DNA of 64,000 nt from Deinococcus actinosclerus (lineage in GTDB: Bacteria > Deinococcota > Deinococci > Deinococcales > Deinococcaceae): positions 2,045,501 through 2,109,500 of the forward strand of contig NZ_CP013910.1 of the NCBI RefSeq assembly GCF_001507665.1, given 5' to 3'. Of this stretch, positions 25,726-34,482 are shown one piece after another. The notes under the pieces were generated by a model that saw only the letters and a list, made by a program, of their open reading frames with translations, did not search any database and was not told the origin of the DNA. How positions within the stretch are numbered: position 1 is the first letter of the stretch; each line of letters opens with the position of its first letter. The position numbers and the translations under genes were made by a program.

Positions 25726-26495
25726 TCAGAGCGTCCCGCCGCGCAGCTTCAGTTCCGCCTCCGCGTTCAGGCGCGCGGCGTCGAGCACGCGGATGGGCGT
25801 GTCAAAAAGTGGCAGGCTCAGCTCGTGCCGGGCGTACCGGTCGAAGGGGATGGGCGTGGTGCTGCGCACGGCGAGTTCCAGGCGGAACTGCGGGGGCAGC
25901 GGGTACTCGCGGCCGTCACTGCCGAAGGTGGGGGCGCTGCGGGCGTTCACCTGGTTCGTCTCGTTGATGCTGCGCAGCGCGCCGCCGAAGAGTTTCGCGC
26001 TGGACACGTCGCTGCCCAGGGGGCGCACCACGCGCAGTTCGAATTCACCGTTGCCGGTCGTGAAGTAGACGGCCACGCGCGTGGCGTTCCCGGGCCGGTC
26101 GACCGTGACGGTGCCGGCGTTCCAGTCAACGGCCGTCACGGCCGCGGGCAGCCAGGTCGTGCCGCCGTCCGCGCTGGTGTAGGCCTGCACGTCCGGGTGG
26201 CCGGTCGTGGGGAACGCCGCGGCGGGGCGGGGGGAGCGGACCAAGCTGTGCCCGGCGGCCGCCAGATCCACCACGTAGGGGCCGGCCGCGGTGCCGCCCG
26301 CTACGCCCACCTCGTGGCGGCCCTGCAGGTAGAAGCGGAAGGGCTCACCCCCCTTGAAGAGCAGCAGGTGCCCCAGCGGACCGCTTCACGCCCGGTCAGC
26401 AGGCCCAGGACCTGCTGACCGGGCGTGAAGCGGTCCGCGGTGAGCGTGATGCGCATGGCGTTCCCCAGCACCTGGAAGGGGTAGGCGCCCGTCAT
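25726..26495 (-). pseudogene. Candidate large major capsid protein gene, frameshifted
   Basis: The 5' part reads MTGAYPFQVLGNAMRITLTA... to about 26376; the remainder continues in another frame (GHLLLFKGGEPFRFYLQGRH...) to the stop at 25726. Removing a 32-nt segment that is an inverted copy of the preceding sequence rejoins the frames as ...PGQQVL-GHLLLFKGG, about 245 aa in all. The product is all-beta. Position after the small capsid gene and size match the large single jelly-roll protein of P23-77-like viruses. Without correction the virus could not make it full length. The capsid assignment is inferred. Confidence 0.6.
26376..26438. repeat. Perfect 28-bp inverted repeat with 7-nt loop inside the capsid gene
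   Basis: Arms 26376-26403 and 26411-26438 are exact reverse complements, starting GCGGACCGCTTCACGCCC on the plus strand. The loop is CCCAGGA. The palindrome is coding sequence in one frame for only one arm; the other arm coincides with the frameshift, as expected of a template-switch insertion. Confidence 0.95.
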
Positions 26496-26977
26496 CAGTT
26501 CAGCTCCTCGAAGTCGATCTGGAAGAACGACTTCGTGGTGTCCACCACGTCAGGGCCCTCGACGTGGATCAGCAGCTGGTGCCCTTCGGGGATCTCAATG
26601 CCCAGGTTGGTGTTCAGGTCACTCTGGCTGATGATGGTGGCCTTGAAGTCCTCGTTGCGCTGATCCTGGGTGCTCAGGTCACGCCAGATGCTGTAAGGCA
26701 GTGCGCGGTGGAACTTGGGGAACTCGTCGGCCGGGCCGCGCGTGCCGATCAGGACGCGGGAGGCGCCGCTGATCTTGTTGCCGGCCGCGTCGCGCAGGTC
26801 CAGGATGATGTAGGTGCCCTGCACGCTGCGGTCGCGCACGTCGTTGCGGTTGTGCAGGCGGTACATGGCGCCGCGGGGCACGGTGATCTTCGCGTAGGGC
26901 GTGGCGACGTTCGCCACGTTCGCGGTGAGGGCGACGACGCTGGGATTGCTCTGGCTGGTGATGCTGGTTTTACGCAT
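26495..26977 (-). CDS. Candidate small major capsid protein (single jelly roll)
   Basis: This 160-aa protein has no signal or membrane helix. It is a run of about eight predicted strands (YAKITVPRGAMYRLHN, GTYIILDLRDAAG, HQLLIHVEGPDVV, FFQIDFEEL). Size and position between the ATPase block and the large capsid gene correspond to the small capsid protein (VP16 in P23-77). TGATG overlap couples it to the large capsid gene. The assignment rests on order and predicted fold only. Confidence 0.6.
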   Translation of the reverse strand: MRKTSITSQSNPSVVALTANVANVATPYAKITVPRGAMYRLHNRNDVRDRSVQGTYIILDLRDAAGNKISGASRVLIGTRGPADEFPKFHRALPYSIWRDLSTQDQRNEDFKATIISQSDLNTNLGIEIPEGHQLLIHVEGPDVVDTTKSFFQIDFEELN

Positions 26978-26997
26978 GGGTCACGTCTCCTTGAAGG

Positions 26998-27381
26998 TCA
27001 GCGGATGGCCGGGAAGAGGTCCTGCAGGATGTGAGCGACCGCCACGGCCGCAATCCCCAGGAAGGCGTACTGGGCGTTGCCGTTCGGCACGTACTCGATG
27101 CCTGCCACGGAACCCACAACCAGGCCGAGGCGGGCGAGCTGGCGGTTGGTGCCCAGTTGCGGGGCTTCCGCACCGGCCTTGCCGTCCGCGTCCGGCGCGA
27201 AGAACTTCAGCTGACCGCCCTGCAGGCTGGCGATGCCGAACGTGTCGCGCATGCCGGTCCACAGTTGCTTCTCGATCACGGCGCCCACGGCCGCGCCGGC
27301 GGCAGTCGCCAGCACGCGCGGATCCGTGAGGGTTTCGATGATGTTGCCGTCCGGTTTACTGAGCCACTGTTCCTTTTTCAT
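26998..27381 (-). CDS. Small viral membrane protein
   Basis: This 127-aa protein has Ala/Gly-rich hydrophobic segments (VLATAAGAAVGAVIE, LARLGLVVGSVAGIEYV, AFLGIAAVAVAHILQDL). It lies directly before the capsid genes, in the place of the small VP15 of P23-77. The correspondence is by position. Confidence 0.55.
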   Translation of the reverse strand: MKKEQWLSKPDGNIIETLTDPRVLATAAGAAVGAVIEKQLWTGMRDTFGIASLQGGQLKFFAPDADGKAGAEAPQLGTNRQLARLGLVVGSVAGIEYVPNGNAQYAFLGIAAVAVAHILQDLFPAIR

Positions 27382-27677
27382 GCCTGCTCCTTGAGAGATT
27401 CGATGCGCACAGCGGCGTATTCACGGCGGATCAGCGCGCGAATGAGTTGCCGCACCGCTTCCCGCTCTGCCCAGTCGACGACCGGCAGATCCATGTACCG
27501 GCCGATGACCGGCAGGGCGTGATCCACCGCCTCAATGCGGGGCATGGCGAGATCCAGCGCGAACGCTTCCCGCTCCTGCCCGTCCACGCCGGGCAGGGCG
27601 TTCCAGGCGTGCGCGACGCCCTCACGGGCAAGGGCCGTCACCTGCGCCCAGATCTGTTTCATGACTTCCTGGTTCAT
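27378..27677 (-). CDS. Small viral helical protein
   Basis: This 99-aa protein is entirely helical and charged (VMKQIWAQVTALAREGVAHA; AEREAVRQLIRALIRREYAA), without membrane segments. It follows the packaging ATPase by 10 nt and overlaps the next gene by 4 nt. No family is recognised; an assembly or scaffolding factor is possible. Confidence 0.5.
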   Translation of the reverse strand: MNQEVMKQIWAQVTALAREGVAHAWNALPGVDGQEREAFALDLAMPRIEAVDHALPVIGRYMDLPVVDWAEREAVRQLIRALIRREYAAVRIESLKEQA

Positions 27678-27687
27678 GGGGTCTCCT

Positions 27688-28407
27688 TTACGCGGCGATC
27701 GCCACGCGCCCGCCCTGTCCGTCCCGGCGGATCACGACCGTGCGGCCGCGCTTGCTGTCCCGCACGGCGTACTCCAGGGCCTGCCCGTCATCCGGCCGCG
27801 CGAACGTTTCCGGATCCGGGATGGACGGGAAGAGCGACTGGATGCGCCTCCGGTCGTTGAAGTCGGTCATGTTGAACACGACCAGGACGTTCACCTGCTT
27901 GATGGCCAGGTGCGACAGGGTTTCGCCGGTGGTGCTCTGTAGCGTCTGCGTGATCTTCACGAGGTCGAACCCGAACTTGCGGCCCTCGGTTTCCAGGCGG
28001 GCCATGGCGGCCGGCATGCTCTTCTTCGCCAGGAACAGGTGCGTCTCGTCGTACACGACCAGGCACTCCGTGACGCTGGTGTTGTACTGGCCCAGGAGCC
28101 ACAGGGCGCGGCCCAGGGTGTCCAGGAAGCGCTTGCAGTTCTCACCGGGCGCGACTTCGAAGAACACGCGCTTGTGATGCCGGATGAGGCCCGCGAGGCC
28201 TTCGACGTCGTACTCGCGCTGCTGCTGCTCTTCACCCACGTACTCGCGGTGCGCGCAGTGGCGGGACAGCTCCTCGGTGGTGTTGATCATCACGAGGTGC
28301 CGGGCGCGGCCTTCCAGGGCAGGCAGGAGATCCTGGTCGACCCAGTGGCTCTTGCCGCTGCCGGACGAGCCGCAGACGAGCATGTTCAGGTACCCGCGGC
28401 CGGCCAC
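27688..28407 (-). CDS. Genome-packaging ATPase, FtsK/HerA superfamily (A32/P9 type)
   Basis: This 239-aa ATPase starts at GTG and consists of little more than the motor core. Walker A is GSSGSGKS (residues 13-20). Walker B is CLVVYDE (about 115-121). A sensor-like TQTLQST follows. It is far shorter than FtsK and lacks a terminase nuclease. Such small ATPases package DNA into preformed membrane-containing capsids in the PRD1/adenovirus and P23-77/SH1 lineages. It is the strongest single marker that the element is a tail-less virus. The substrate is the viral DNA at a capsid vertex (family knowledge). Confidence 0.8.
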   Translation of the reverse strand: MAGRGYLNMLVCGSSGSGKSHWVDQDLLPALEGRARHLVMINTTEELSRHCAHREYVGEEQQQREYDVEGLAGLIRHHKRVFFEVAPGENCKRFLDTLGRALWLLGQYNTSVTECLVVYDETHLFLAKKSMPAAMARLETEGRKFGFDLVKITQTLQSTTGETLSHLAIKQVNVLVVFNMTDFNDRRRIQSLFPSIPDPETFARPDDGQALEYAVRDSKRGRTVVIRRDGQGGRVAIAA

Positions 28408-28408
28408 G

Positions 28409-28570
28409 TCAGTCCGTCTCGGTCTCGTCGTCCAAGAGTTCCCTGGCCGTGTCCGCGTCGACCACCAAAACGGTCTGGCGGGGACGGGTGGGGATCAGGC
28501 CCTCGAGGAGTTTCAGGAGGCCGTAGGCGGCCAGGGTCGTCAGGATGATCTCTTCCGTGCGGTTGTTCAT
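28409..28570 (-). CDS. Small viral protein between peptidase and ATPase
   Basis: This 53-aa protein begins MNNRTEEIILTTLAAYGLLK and ends in an acidic tail (ELLDDETETD). Its ATG overlaps the peptidase stop (ATGA) and its TGA abuts the ATPase GTG by 1 nt, so it is part of the translated chain. The function is unknown. Confidence 0.55.
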   Translation of the reverse strand: MNNRTEEIILTTLAAYGLLKLLEGLIPTRPRQTVLVVDADTARELLDDETETD

Positions 28571-29162
28571 GCGTGCACCACCTTCTGGGTCGTGGGGTTC
28601 AGAGCGCTGCGGCCGTTCAGGAAGGCCAGCGGATCCGAGAAGTACTTGCGGGTCAGGGCATCCTCGACGGGATCCAGCCCAGCGAGCGGACGGGCCACGC
28701 CGCCGGTCGCGGGGTTGTGCGGGTTGAAGCGCGGGTTGGGCAGGGCGAGCTTGATCACGTCGAAGTGCAGGTGCACGTTGTCGGTGCCGCTGGTGCCCAT
28801 GCGGCCGATCTGCTGGCCGGCCGTGACGCGCTGGCCTTCTTTGACGTCCCGGGCGTACAGGTGCGAGGACCGCGTGTAGAGGCCCAGCTGCGCGTGGTAG
28901 ATCACGACGTTGTGGCCATACCCGGAGGCGCTGGCGGGCGGGGTGCTGCTGACGACCACACCGTCAGCCATCGCCACGACCTTCAGGCCCAGCGGGCCCA
29001 GGAAGTCGATCCCGGTGTGGTAGCCGTAGCCGCTGCGGTACGTGCCCAGCGCGGCGTGCCCCATGAATCTGGGGCCGATCCGGACGCGGGACAGGTCCAC
29101 GGGCCAGTAGAAGGGCCCGGCCGGGGTGGGCGTGGACGTGTCGCGCTTGGGGGGCGGGGGCT
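28567..29162 (-). pseudogene. M23-family metallopeptidase, 5' end cut by IS630-family element
   Basis: The LysM-free M23 (lysostaphin-type) domain is complete: GYHTGIDFLGP (Zn ligands His and Asp), SGYGHNVVIYH, RSSHLYA and HLHFD (His-x-His). It should cleave peptidoglycan cross-links. The IS630 element (29165-30208) interrupts the frame just upstream of a Pro/Lys linker (PPPPKRDTS). After removing the IS, an in-frame TGA stands 5 codons upstream of the TA target and no ATG remains, so the native start is lost or lies within the domain. Confidence 0.75.
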
Positions 29163-29164
29163 TA

Positions 29165-30208
29165 TTGATAGCGACGTAAATACGAGCTGGTATGCTGGAG
29201 GTGTGGCTGAATGGCATCCATCCAAGTACTCCCGGGCGCAGCTGGAGGAACGCCGACTGGCGGCGACCCCCTGGCTTCAAGGGGGCCAGCATTCACAGCA
29301 GGCGATTGCCGATCACTTTGGCGTGTCCGTCCACACCGTCAGTAACTGGAAGAAACGCCTGAAGCGCACCGGCAGTCTCCAGGCAACGGTGACGACAGGA
29401 CGCCCATCCCGACTCACCGCCGCCCAGCTCGAACAGGTCCGCACCCTCCTGCGGGAGGGTGCGCTGCACCACGGCTTCCCTGATCCGACCTGGAGCACCA
29501 GACGAGTCGCAGACCTGATCGGGCGGCACTTCGACGTGTGGTACCACCCCGATCACGTCCGGAGAATTCTTCGTCAGCTGGGGTTCACGCCCCAGATGCC
29601 GGATGGACGGGCAGCAGAACGTAATGAACTCCGGATCGCGTCCTGGAAAGAACAGGTGGCTCCGGAGTTGGGAAAAAAAGGTCGCGCAGGGCGCAACCCT
29701 GGTGTACCTGGATGAGGTTGGCTTCTCGCTGAAAGGCGTGCGAAGACGAACGTGGTCGACCAGGGGCGTCACGCCCCTGGTCACACTCCCGGCCAACTGG
29801 GAAAAACTCTCGACCATCGGGGCGATCACCTCGGACGGTCGATTCTTCCAGCACACGAAGCCTGGGGCGATCCGGAGTGGGGACGTCATCCGGTTCTTCC
29901 AGCATCTGTTGCGCCATGCGCAGGGGGAGATCGTGGTGGTGCTGGACAACGCGGGCATTCACCGAGCGAAGGCAACTCAGGCGTTCGTGGATCTCCACGA
30001 ACGCCTGTCGCTGGTGTTTTTGCCGCCTTACGCTCCAGAGTTGAATCCGATCGAGCTGGTGTGGGCGTACGTGAAGCGGAATGTGCTGGGGAACTTCTGT
30101 GCCCGCTCAGTGGGCATGCTGAAAGCGAAGCTGGTGAAGGCCTGGCAGCGGGTTCGGTACATCGACCTGCCTCAACATTTGATGGACTCGAACTTATGCC
30201 GTTATCAA
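29165..30208. mobile_element. IS630-family insertion sequence, about 1044 bp, TA target duplication
   Basis: Inverted ends TTGATAGCG (left) and CGTTATCAA (right) continue as similar inward sequence and are each flanked by TA (29163-29164, 30209-30210). TA duplication, size and the DDE motif identify IS630/Tc1. The transposase stop codon TAA is completed by the target TA plus host A. Confidence 0.85.
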
Positions 30209-30211
30209 TAA
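29203..30211 (+). CDS. IS630-family transposase in two frames joined by slippage on A7
   Basis: OrfA starts at GTG 29203, 6 nt after TATGCT, and encodes the helix-turn-helix (AIADHFGVSVHTVSNWKKRL) and linker, ending at 29715. OrfB encodes the catalytic core: YLDEVGFS, VVLDNAGIH and LNPIELVWAYVK (DDE). Both frames meet at GGG-A7-GG (As at 29673-29679). A change of +1 there, by ribosomal or transcriptional slippage, fuses them into about 335 aa. Slippage on A-runs is a known control in this family. Confidence 0.8.
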
Positions 30212-30250
30212 TGCATCGCAGTCAAAGTCAAGTGTGGTTGACCATAGTAA

Positions 30251-30889
30251 TTAAATAGATTTTTTTACTTTTATCGTGTTGCAAGTCTCTTCGATTGTTT
30301 TTATGTTCTCCACGCGTTCAGTTGTTCCAAGACATCTAATCCTGGCCAAACCTTCAATTCTCTCAAATGATTCAAAGTTAAAGCGAGTAGTTTGTGAGCT
30401 CCGGGCGCCATTTCTAGTTTCGGAGATTTGAATATCCCTATTACTATATCTTCTCACTTCAGTCACTCTGTCGTACATCAAGTTTGGCATATTGCCCGAA
30501 TTTAAATTATAAATCCCGATTGAAATATTAATGTCTCTGTATTTATCCCTCATCTCTAGCTCGTTGCTTTCACTATCTTGAATTTCAAAAGTACCAAGTG
30601 CATTCACGGATAAGTCAAACCTACCCTCATCTTCATTATCTGGAAGGCTGAGTATCTTTGAATATCGAAGAGGTCCAATTTTCTCAGCACTGGCCATAGC
30701 ACGGGCAATTTCTTTTTTAGCTTTATAGTCAATAAAGATAAATATTGATGAAAATGAAATCCATACTATGCCAAACAACGACACAAGGATTTTAAACATT
30801 AAAGATGCTTTTCTACCCATCCACAACAAAGAAGCCACAATTATGATTCCGAACAACATAGTGTAGAGCACACCAGAGTATAACGGCAC
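30251..30889 (-). CDS. AT-rich cargo gene: membrane protein of unknown function
   Basis: This 212-aa protein has two or three N-terminal helices ([36 protein letters not shown]) and a hydrophilic C-terminal domain of about 140 residues with two Cys ([16 protein letters not shown]). Codon use is strongly AT-rich, unlike the adjacent recombinase and the host, and similar to the DUF262 gene at the other end of the provirus. Its place next to the integrase suggests a superinfection-exclusion or defence cargo, which is a guess. Confidence 0.65.
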   Translation of the reverse strand: MPLYSGVLYTMLFGIIIVASLLWMGRKASLMFKILVSLFGIVWISFSSIFIFIDYKAKKEIARAMASAEKIGPLRYSKILSLPDNEDEGRFDLSVNALGTFEIQDSESNELEMRDKYRDINISIGIYNLNSGNMPNLMYDRVTEVRRYSNRDIQISETRNGARSSQTTRFNFESFERIEGLARIRCLGTTERVENIKTIEETCNTIKVKKSI

Positions 30890-30911
30890 TTATTCCTTAT
30901 CGTTGCCTCAA

Positions 30912-32297
30912 GTGAGGATCACTGTGACTGCACTACCCGCCGCAATGTACCTTCGAGTATCCAGCAAGCCTCAGGCCGGTGAGGACCGTTTCGGCCTTGC
31001 CGCCCAGGAGCACGAGTGCCGCGCCTACGCCGCGCGCCTGGGCCTCCAAGTGGCGCGGGTGTATGTCGACCAGATCACGGGCGTCTCCAGCGACCGCGTG
31101 CAGTTCCAGCAGCTTCTGCAAGACGCCCCGGCGTACAGCGCCGTGATCCTCGGCGTGCAAGACCGGCTGGCGCGGGACGTACCTCTCTCCTACGCCATGC
31201 TGGGCGCCCTGCAGGACGCCGGCCTGAAGGTGTACAGCGCCGGGGAAGGTGCGCTGGACCTGGAAGACGACTCGTCCGCGCTGGGCTTCGGGATCCGCGC
31301 GGTGATCGCCGATCAGGAGCGTCGGCGCATCACCAAGCGCATGTACAGCGGGAAGCTGGCCAAGGTGCGCGCGGGGCAGCCAGTCACGCCGATCAGCGCG
31401 TACGGATGGCGGAACGGCCAGGTGCTCGAGGAGCAGGCCCGGTGGGTGCGCTGGATCTTCGACCAGCTGGAAACACAGGGTTCCAATCAGGTCATGTGGG
31501 CCCTCGAGGCACATGGGGTGCCCTCCCCTGCCGGGCGACCGCGTTGGGGGAAAAGCACGATCCTGAAGCTGGTGCAGAACCCGCTGTACCGGGGCGTGTA
31601 CGAGTATGGCCGGAAGGGTGAGCGCCTGACTCTGCAGGTCGAGGCCCTGGTCACGCCAGAGCAGTGGTACCGCGTGAACGCGGTCATACAGGGACGCTTC
31701 CGTAATCAGGGCCGGGCGGGGTCGCAGGCGCACGTGTACGAGTTACAGGGCGTGGCGCGGTGTGGCGCCTGCGGGCACGTGATTACGTCTACAGGCGTCC
31801 AGCATCTCAAGAGTGGGGGCAAGCTCCGGTACTACTACTGCCGGGGCACCCTGAAGGTCGAGGGCGCCAACTGCACGCACTGGACGTACTACCGCATCGA
31901 GGAGGTCCACGACGTCGTGCACCAGGCGCTGCGGCAACTGGCAGGGGATGCGGATGCGGTCCTGCGGGCCGTGCAGACACCTGCCCCGCGCGGCCCGGTG
32001 CAGGGTGAAGCACTGGCCCGGCTGGACGCCGAGTGGGAACGCTGGAAGGGCGCGCTGCGAGCCGGAGCCATCACGCCGGAGGAGCTAGCCAGCGAACGCC
32101 GGCGCATCGATGAGGCCCGGGCAAAGTTGCGCGCGGCACCTGCGGCGGCCGCCCCGCTGGACGTGCAGGCCTGGCAGGCAGCCCTCTCGGACAAGCTGGG
32201 CAGCCTACCCCTCGGCGAAACGCTGCGCGCCGCCGGGATCACGGTCTTGCTGAGCGAAGGCGGCGCTGTGACATTCCAGGTGCGTGGTGGTCGCTAG
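30912..32297 (+). CDS. Large serine recombinase (integrase)
   Basis: This protein of about 461 aa has the resolvase catalytic domain (YLRVSSKPQ with the nucleophile Ser; [24 protein letters not shown]), a recombinase domain ([32 protein letters not shown]), a zinc ribbon (CGACGH then YYCRG) and a C-terminal coiled coil. It should integrate the element by att-site recombination. GTG 30912 is chosen because TATCGT lies 8 nt upstream; TTG 30903 is an alternative. Its TAG stop lies inside the candidate attR. Confidence 0.9.
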   Translation: MRITVTALPAAMYLRVSSKPQAGEDRFGLAAQEHECRAYAARLGLQVARVYVDQITGVSSDRVQFQQLLQDAPAYSAVILGVQDRLARDVPLSYAMLGALQDAGLKVYSAGEGALDLEDDSSALGFGIRAVIADQERRRITKRMYSGKLAKVRAGQPVTPISAYGWRNGQVLEEQARWVRWIFDQLETQGSNQVMWALEAHGVPSPAGRPRWGKSTILKLVQNPLYRGVYEYGRKGERLTLQVEALVTPEQWYRVNAVIQGRFRNQGRAGSQAHVYELQGVARCGACGHVITSTGVQHLKSGGKLRYYYCRGTLKVEGANCTHWTYYRIEEVHDVVHQALRQLAGDADAVLRAVQTPAPRGPVQGEALARLDAEWERWKGALRAGAITPEELASERRRIDEARAKLRAAPAAAAPLDVQAWQAALSDKLGSLPLGETLRAAGITVLLSEGGAVTFQVRGGR

Positions 32298-32301
32298 AAT
32301 C
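32292..32301. other. Candidate attR overlapping the integrase stop and the miaB -10 box
   Basis: CGCTAGAATC repeats the left-end sequence at 13458-13467. CGC-TAG is the last sense codon and stop of the recombinase, and TAGAAT is the -10 box in front of miaB. An att site directly at the integrase 3' end is common. Confidence 0.55.
32295..32300 (+). promoter_or_regulatory. -10 box of the miaB leader/miaB transcript
   Basis: TAGAAT lies 7 nt before the ATG of the leader ORF at 32308. Viral integration would keep this box but replace everything upstream, including any native -35 element. Confidence 0.55.
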
Positions 32302-32307
32302 GCCCGC

Positions 32308-32343
32308 ATGTGGTTCTGGAAATACAACCTGGGAGACGTATAA
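32308..32343 (+). CDS. Leader [14 protein letters not shown] directly before miaB
   Basis: The 11-codon ORF begins 7 nt after TAGAAT and ends 1 nt before the miaB GTG. Its second to sixth codons are TGG TTC TGG AAA TAC, four of five being UNN codons. tRNAs reading UNN codons are those whose A37 carries the MiaA/MiaB modification. Adjacent stop and start favour translational coupling. It may also simply provide ribosomes to miaB. Confidence 0.5.
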   Translation: MWFWKYNLGDV

Positions 32344-32344
32344 A

Positions 32345-33724
<1,380 letters not shown>

Positions 33725-33740
33725 GGCCGGTTGACCGGCG

Positions 33741-33770
33741 CGCCGCCCCGTTCATCCGCGCGGGGCGGCG
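33741..33770 (+). terminator. Hairpin terminator after miaB
   Basis: CGCCGCCCCG and CGGGGCGGCG form a perfect 10-bp stem with a 10-nt loop, 17 nt after the miaB stop. It is followed by TTCATCT rather than a full T-run. Confidence 0.6.
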
Positions 33771-33852
33771 TTCATCTGCTTGAGGGTCCTCCTCTGCGGG
33801 TTCTCAGGGAACCATCATGTTAATGGGGGGCTCAGGCGCGAAAGTGAACCGC

Positions 33853-34353
33853 ATGAAGAAAGTGATTCTCGCCGCACTGGCCACTCCTGTCGTCCTCGCG
33901 TCCTGCGGTACCGCGCTGGGCGGCAGCGACGGCAGCGAAAAACTCCTGAGCGTCACGACCAGCCACACCAGCGCGGGCGCGCCCGTCCTGTGCAACGCCG
34001 TCGGCGGCGTGGACAGCGGCACGCAGATCGTGATCGGCCTCGCGGCGGGCGGCACCATCCAGAACGTCCGCGTGAATCTGAAAGACGAGGCCGGGAAGAT
34101 CGTCAGCACCACCGACGTCGCCGGGAACTACCTGCTCAAGGGTGACAAGGACGGCGAGTACAAGCTGCCCCTGACCCGCCGCAGCACCGGCGCCCTGACA
34201 GTCAACTCGGCCGTGAACACCGTGGCGGCCGTGACGGTGGGGGGCGCGCCCATCCAGACCCTGAAAACGGACATCGTCATCAACCGTACCCGCAGCGCCG
34301 TGCCGCTCGCCAGCACGGTAGCGCTGCCCGTGTACGCCACCTGCACGCTGTAA
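33853..34353 (+). CDS. Lipoprotein, member of a three-paralogue set (copy 1)
   Basis: This 166-aa protein begins MKKVILAALATPVVLASC (lipobox LASC) and ends in a conserved YATCTL tail. Copies at 38925 and 39627 share the start MKK-x-L/V-LAA, the lipobox and a C-terminal Cys-Thr-Leu. The mature domain is beta-rich (NVRVNLKDEAGKIV). It is predicted to be anchored in the cell envelope. No function is known. Confidence 0.65.
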   Translation: MKKVILAALATPVVLASCGTALGGSDGSEKLLSVTTSHTSAGAPVLCNAVGGVDSGTQIVIGLAAGGTIQNVRVNLKDEAGKIVSTTDVAGNYLLKGDKDGEYKLPLTRRSTGALTVNSAVNTVAAVTVGGAPIQTLKTDIVINRTRSAVPLASTVALPVYATCTL

Positions 34354-34375
34354 CCTCAGCCGGCTCCGCTGTGTG

Positions 34376-34399
34376 CCCCCGCCCCACGCGGGGGTTTTT
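34376..34399 (+). terminator. Intrinsic terminator
   Basis: CCCCCGC and GCGGGGG form a 7-bp stem followed by TTTTT, 23 nt after the lipoprotein stop. Confidence 0.85.
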
Positions 34400-34482
34400 C
34401 ACGCAGGTCTTAACCTTCCCTTAAACGGGGTCAGGTGTGATGCGTCTCACAGGCAGCCGCACGCCGCCTGGAGGAGACACAC

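Larger units (their letters stand above)
13458..32301. mobile_element. Provirus, candidate P23-77-like (two single jelly-roll capsid proteins), IS-riddled
   Basis: The region is bounded by a 10-bp direct repeat (CGCTAGAATC). It holds a large serine recombinase at the right end and a packed minus-strand late operon. The order ATPase, two small proteins, small capsid protein, large capsid protein, membrane proteins, spikes, lysis enzyme matches Thermus phage P23-77. Without its three IS elements it would be about 15.8 kb, close to that phage type. There is no terminase, portal, protease or tape measure, which argues against a tailed phage. No replication or repressor gene is recognisable. The virus family is inferred from order, sizes and the ATPase, not from alignment. 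Confidence 0.75.

Noticed and set aside
26376..26438. Transcription terminator or origin hairpin
   Set aside because: It lies inside coding sequence, has no T-run, and one arm coincides with a frameshift; template switching explains it better.
17314..29162. Tailed prophage
   Set aside because: No terminase, portal, head protease, tape measure, baseplate or tail tube is seen. The ATPase is the small FtsK/HerA type.
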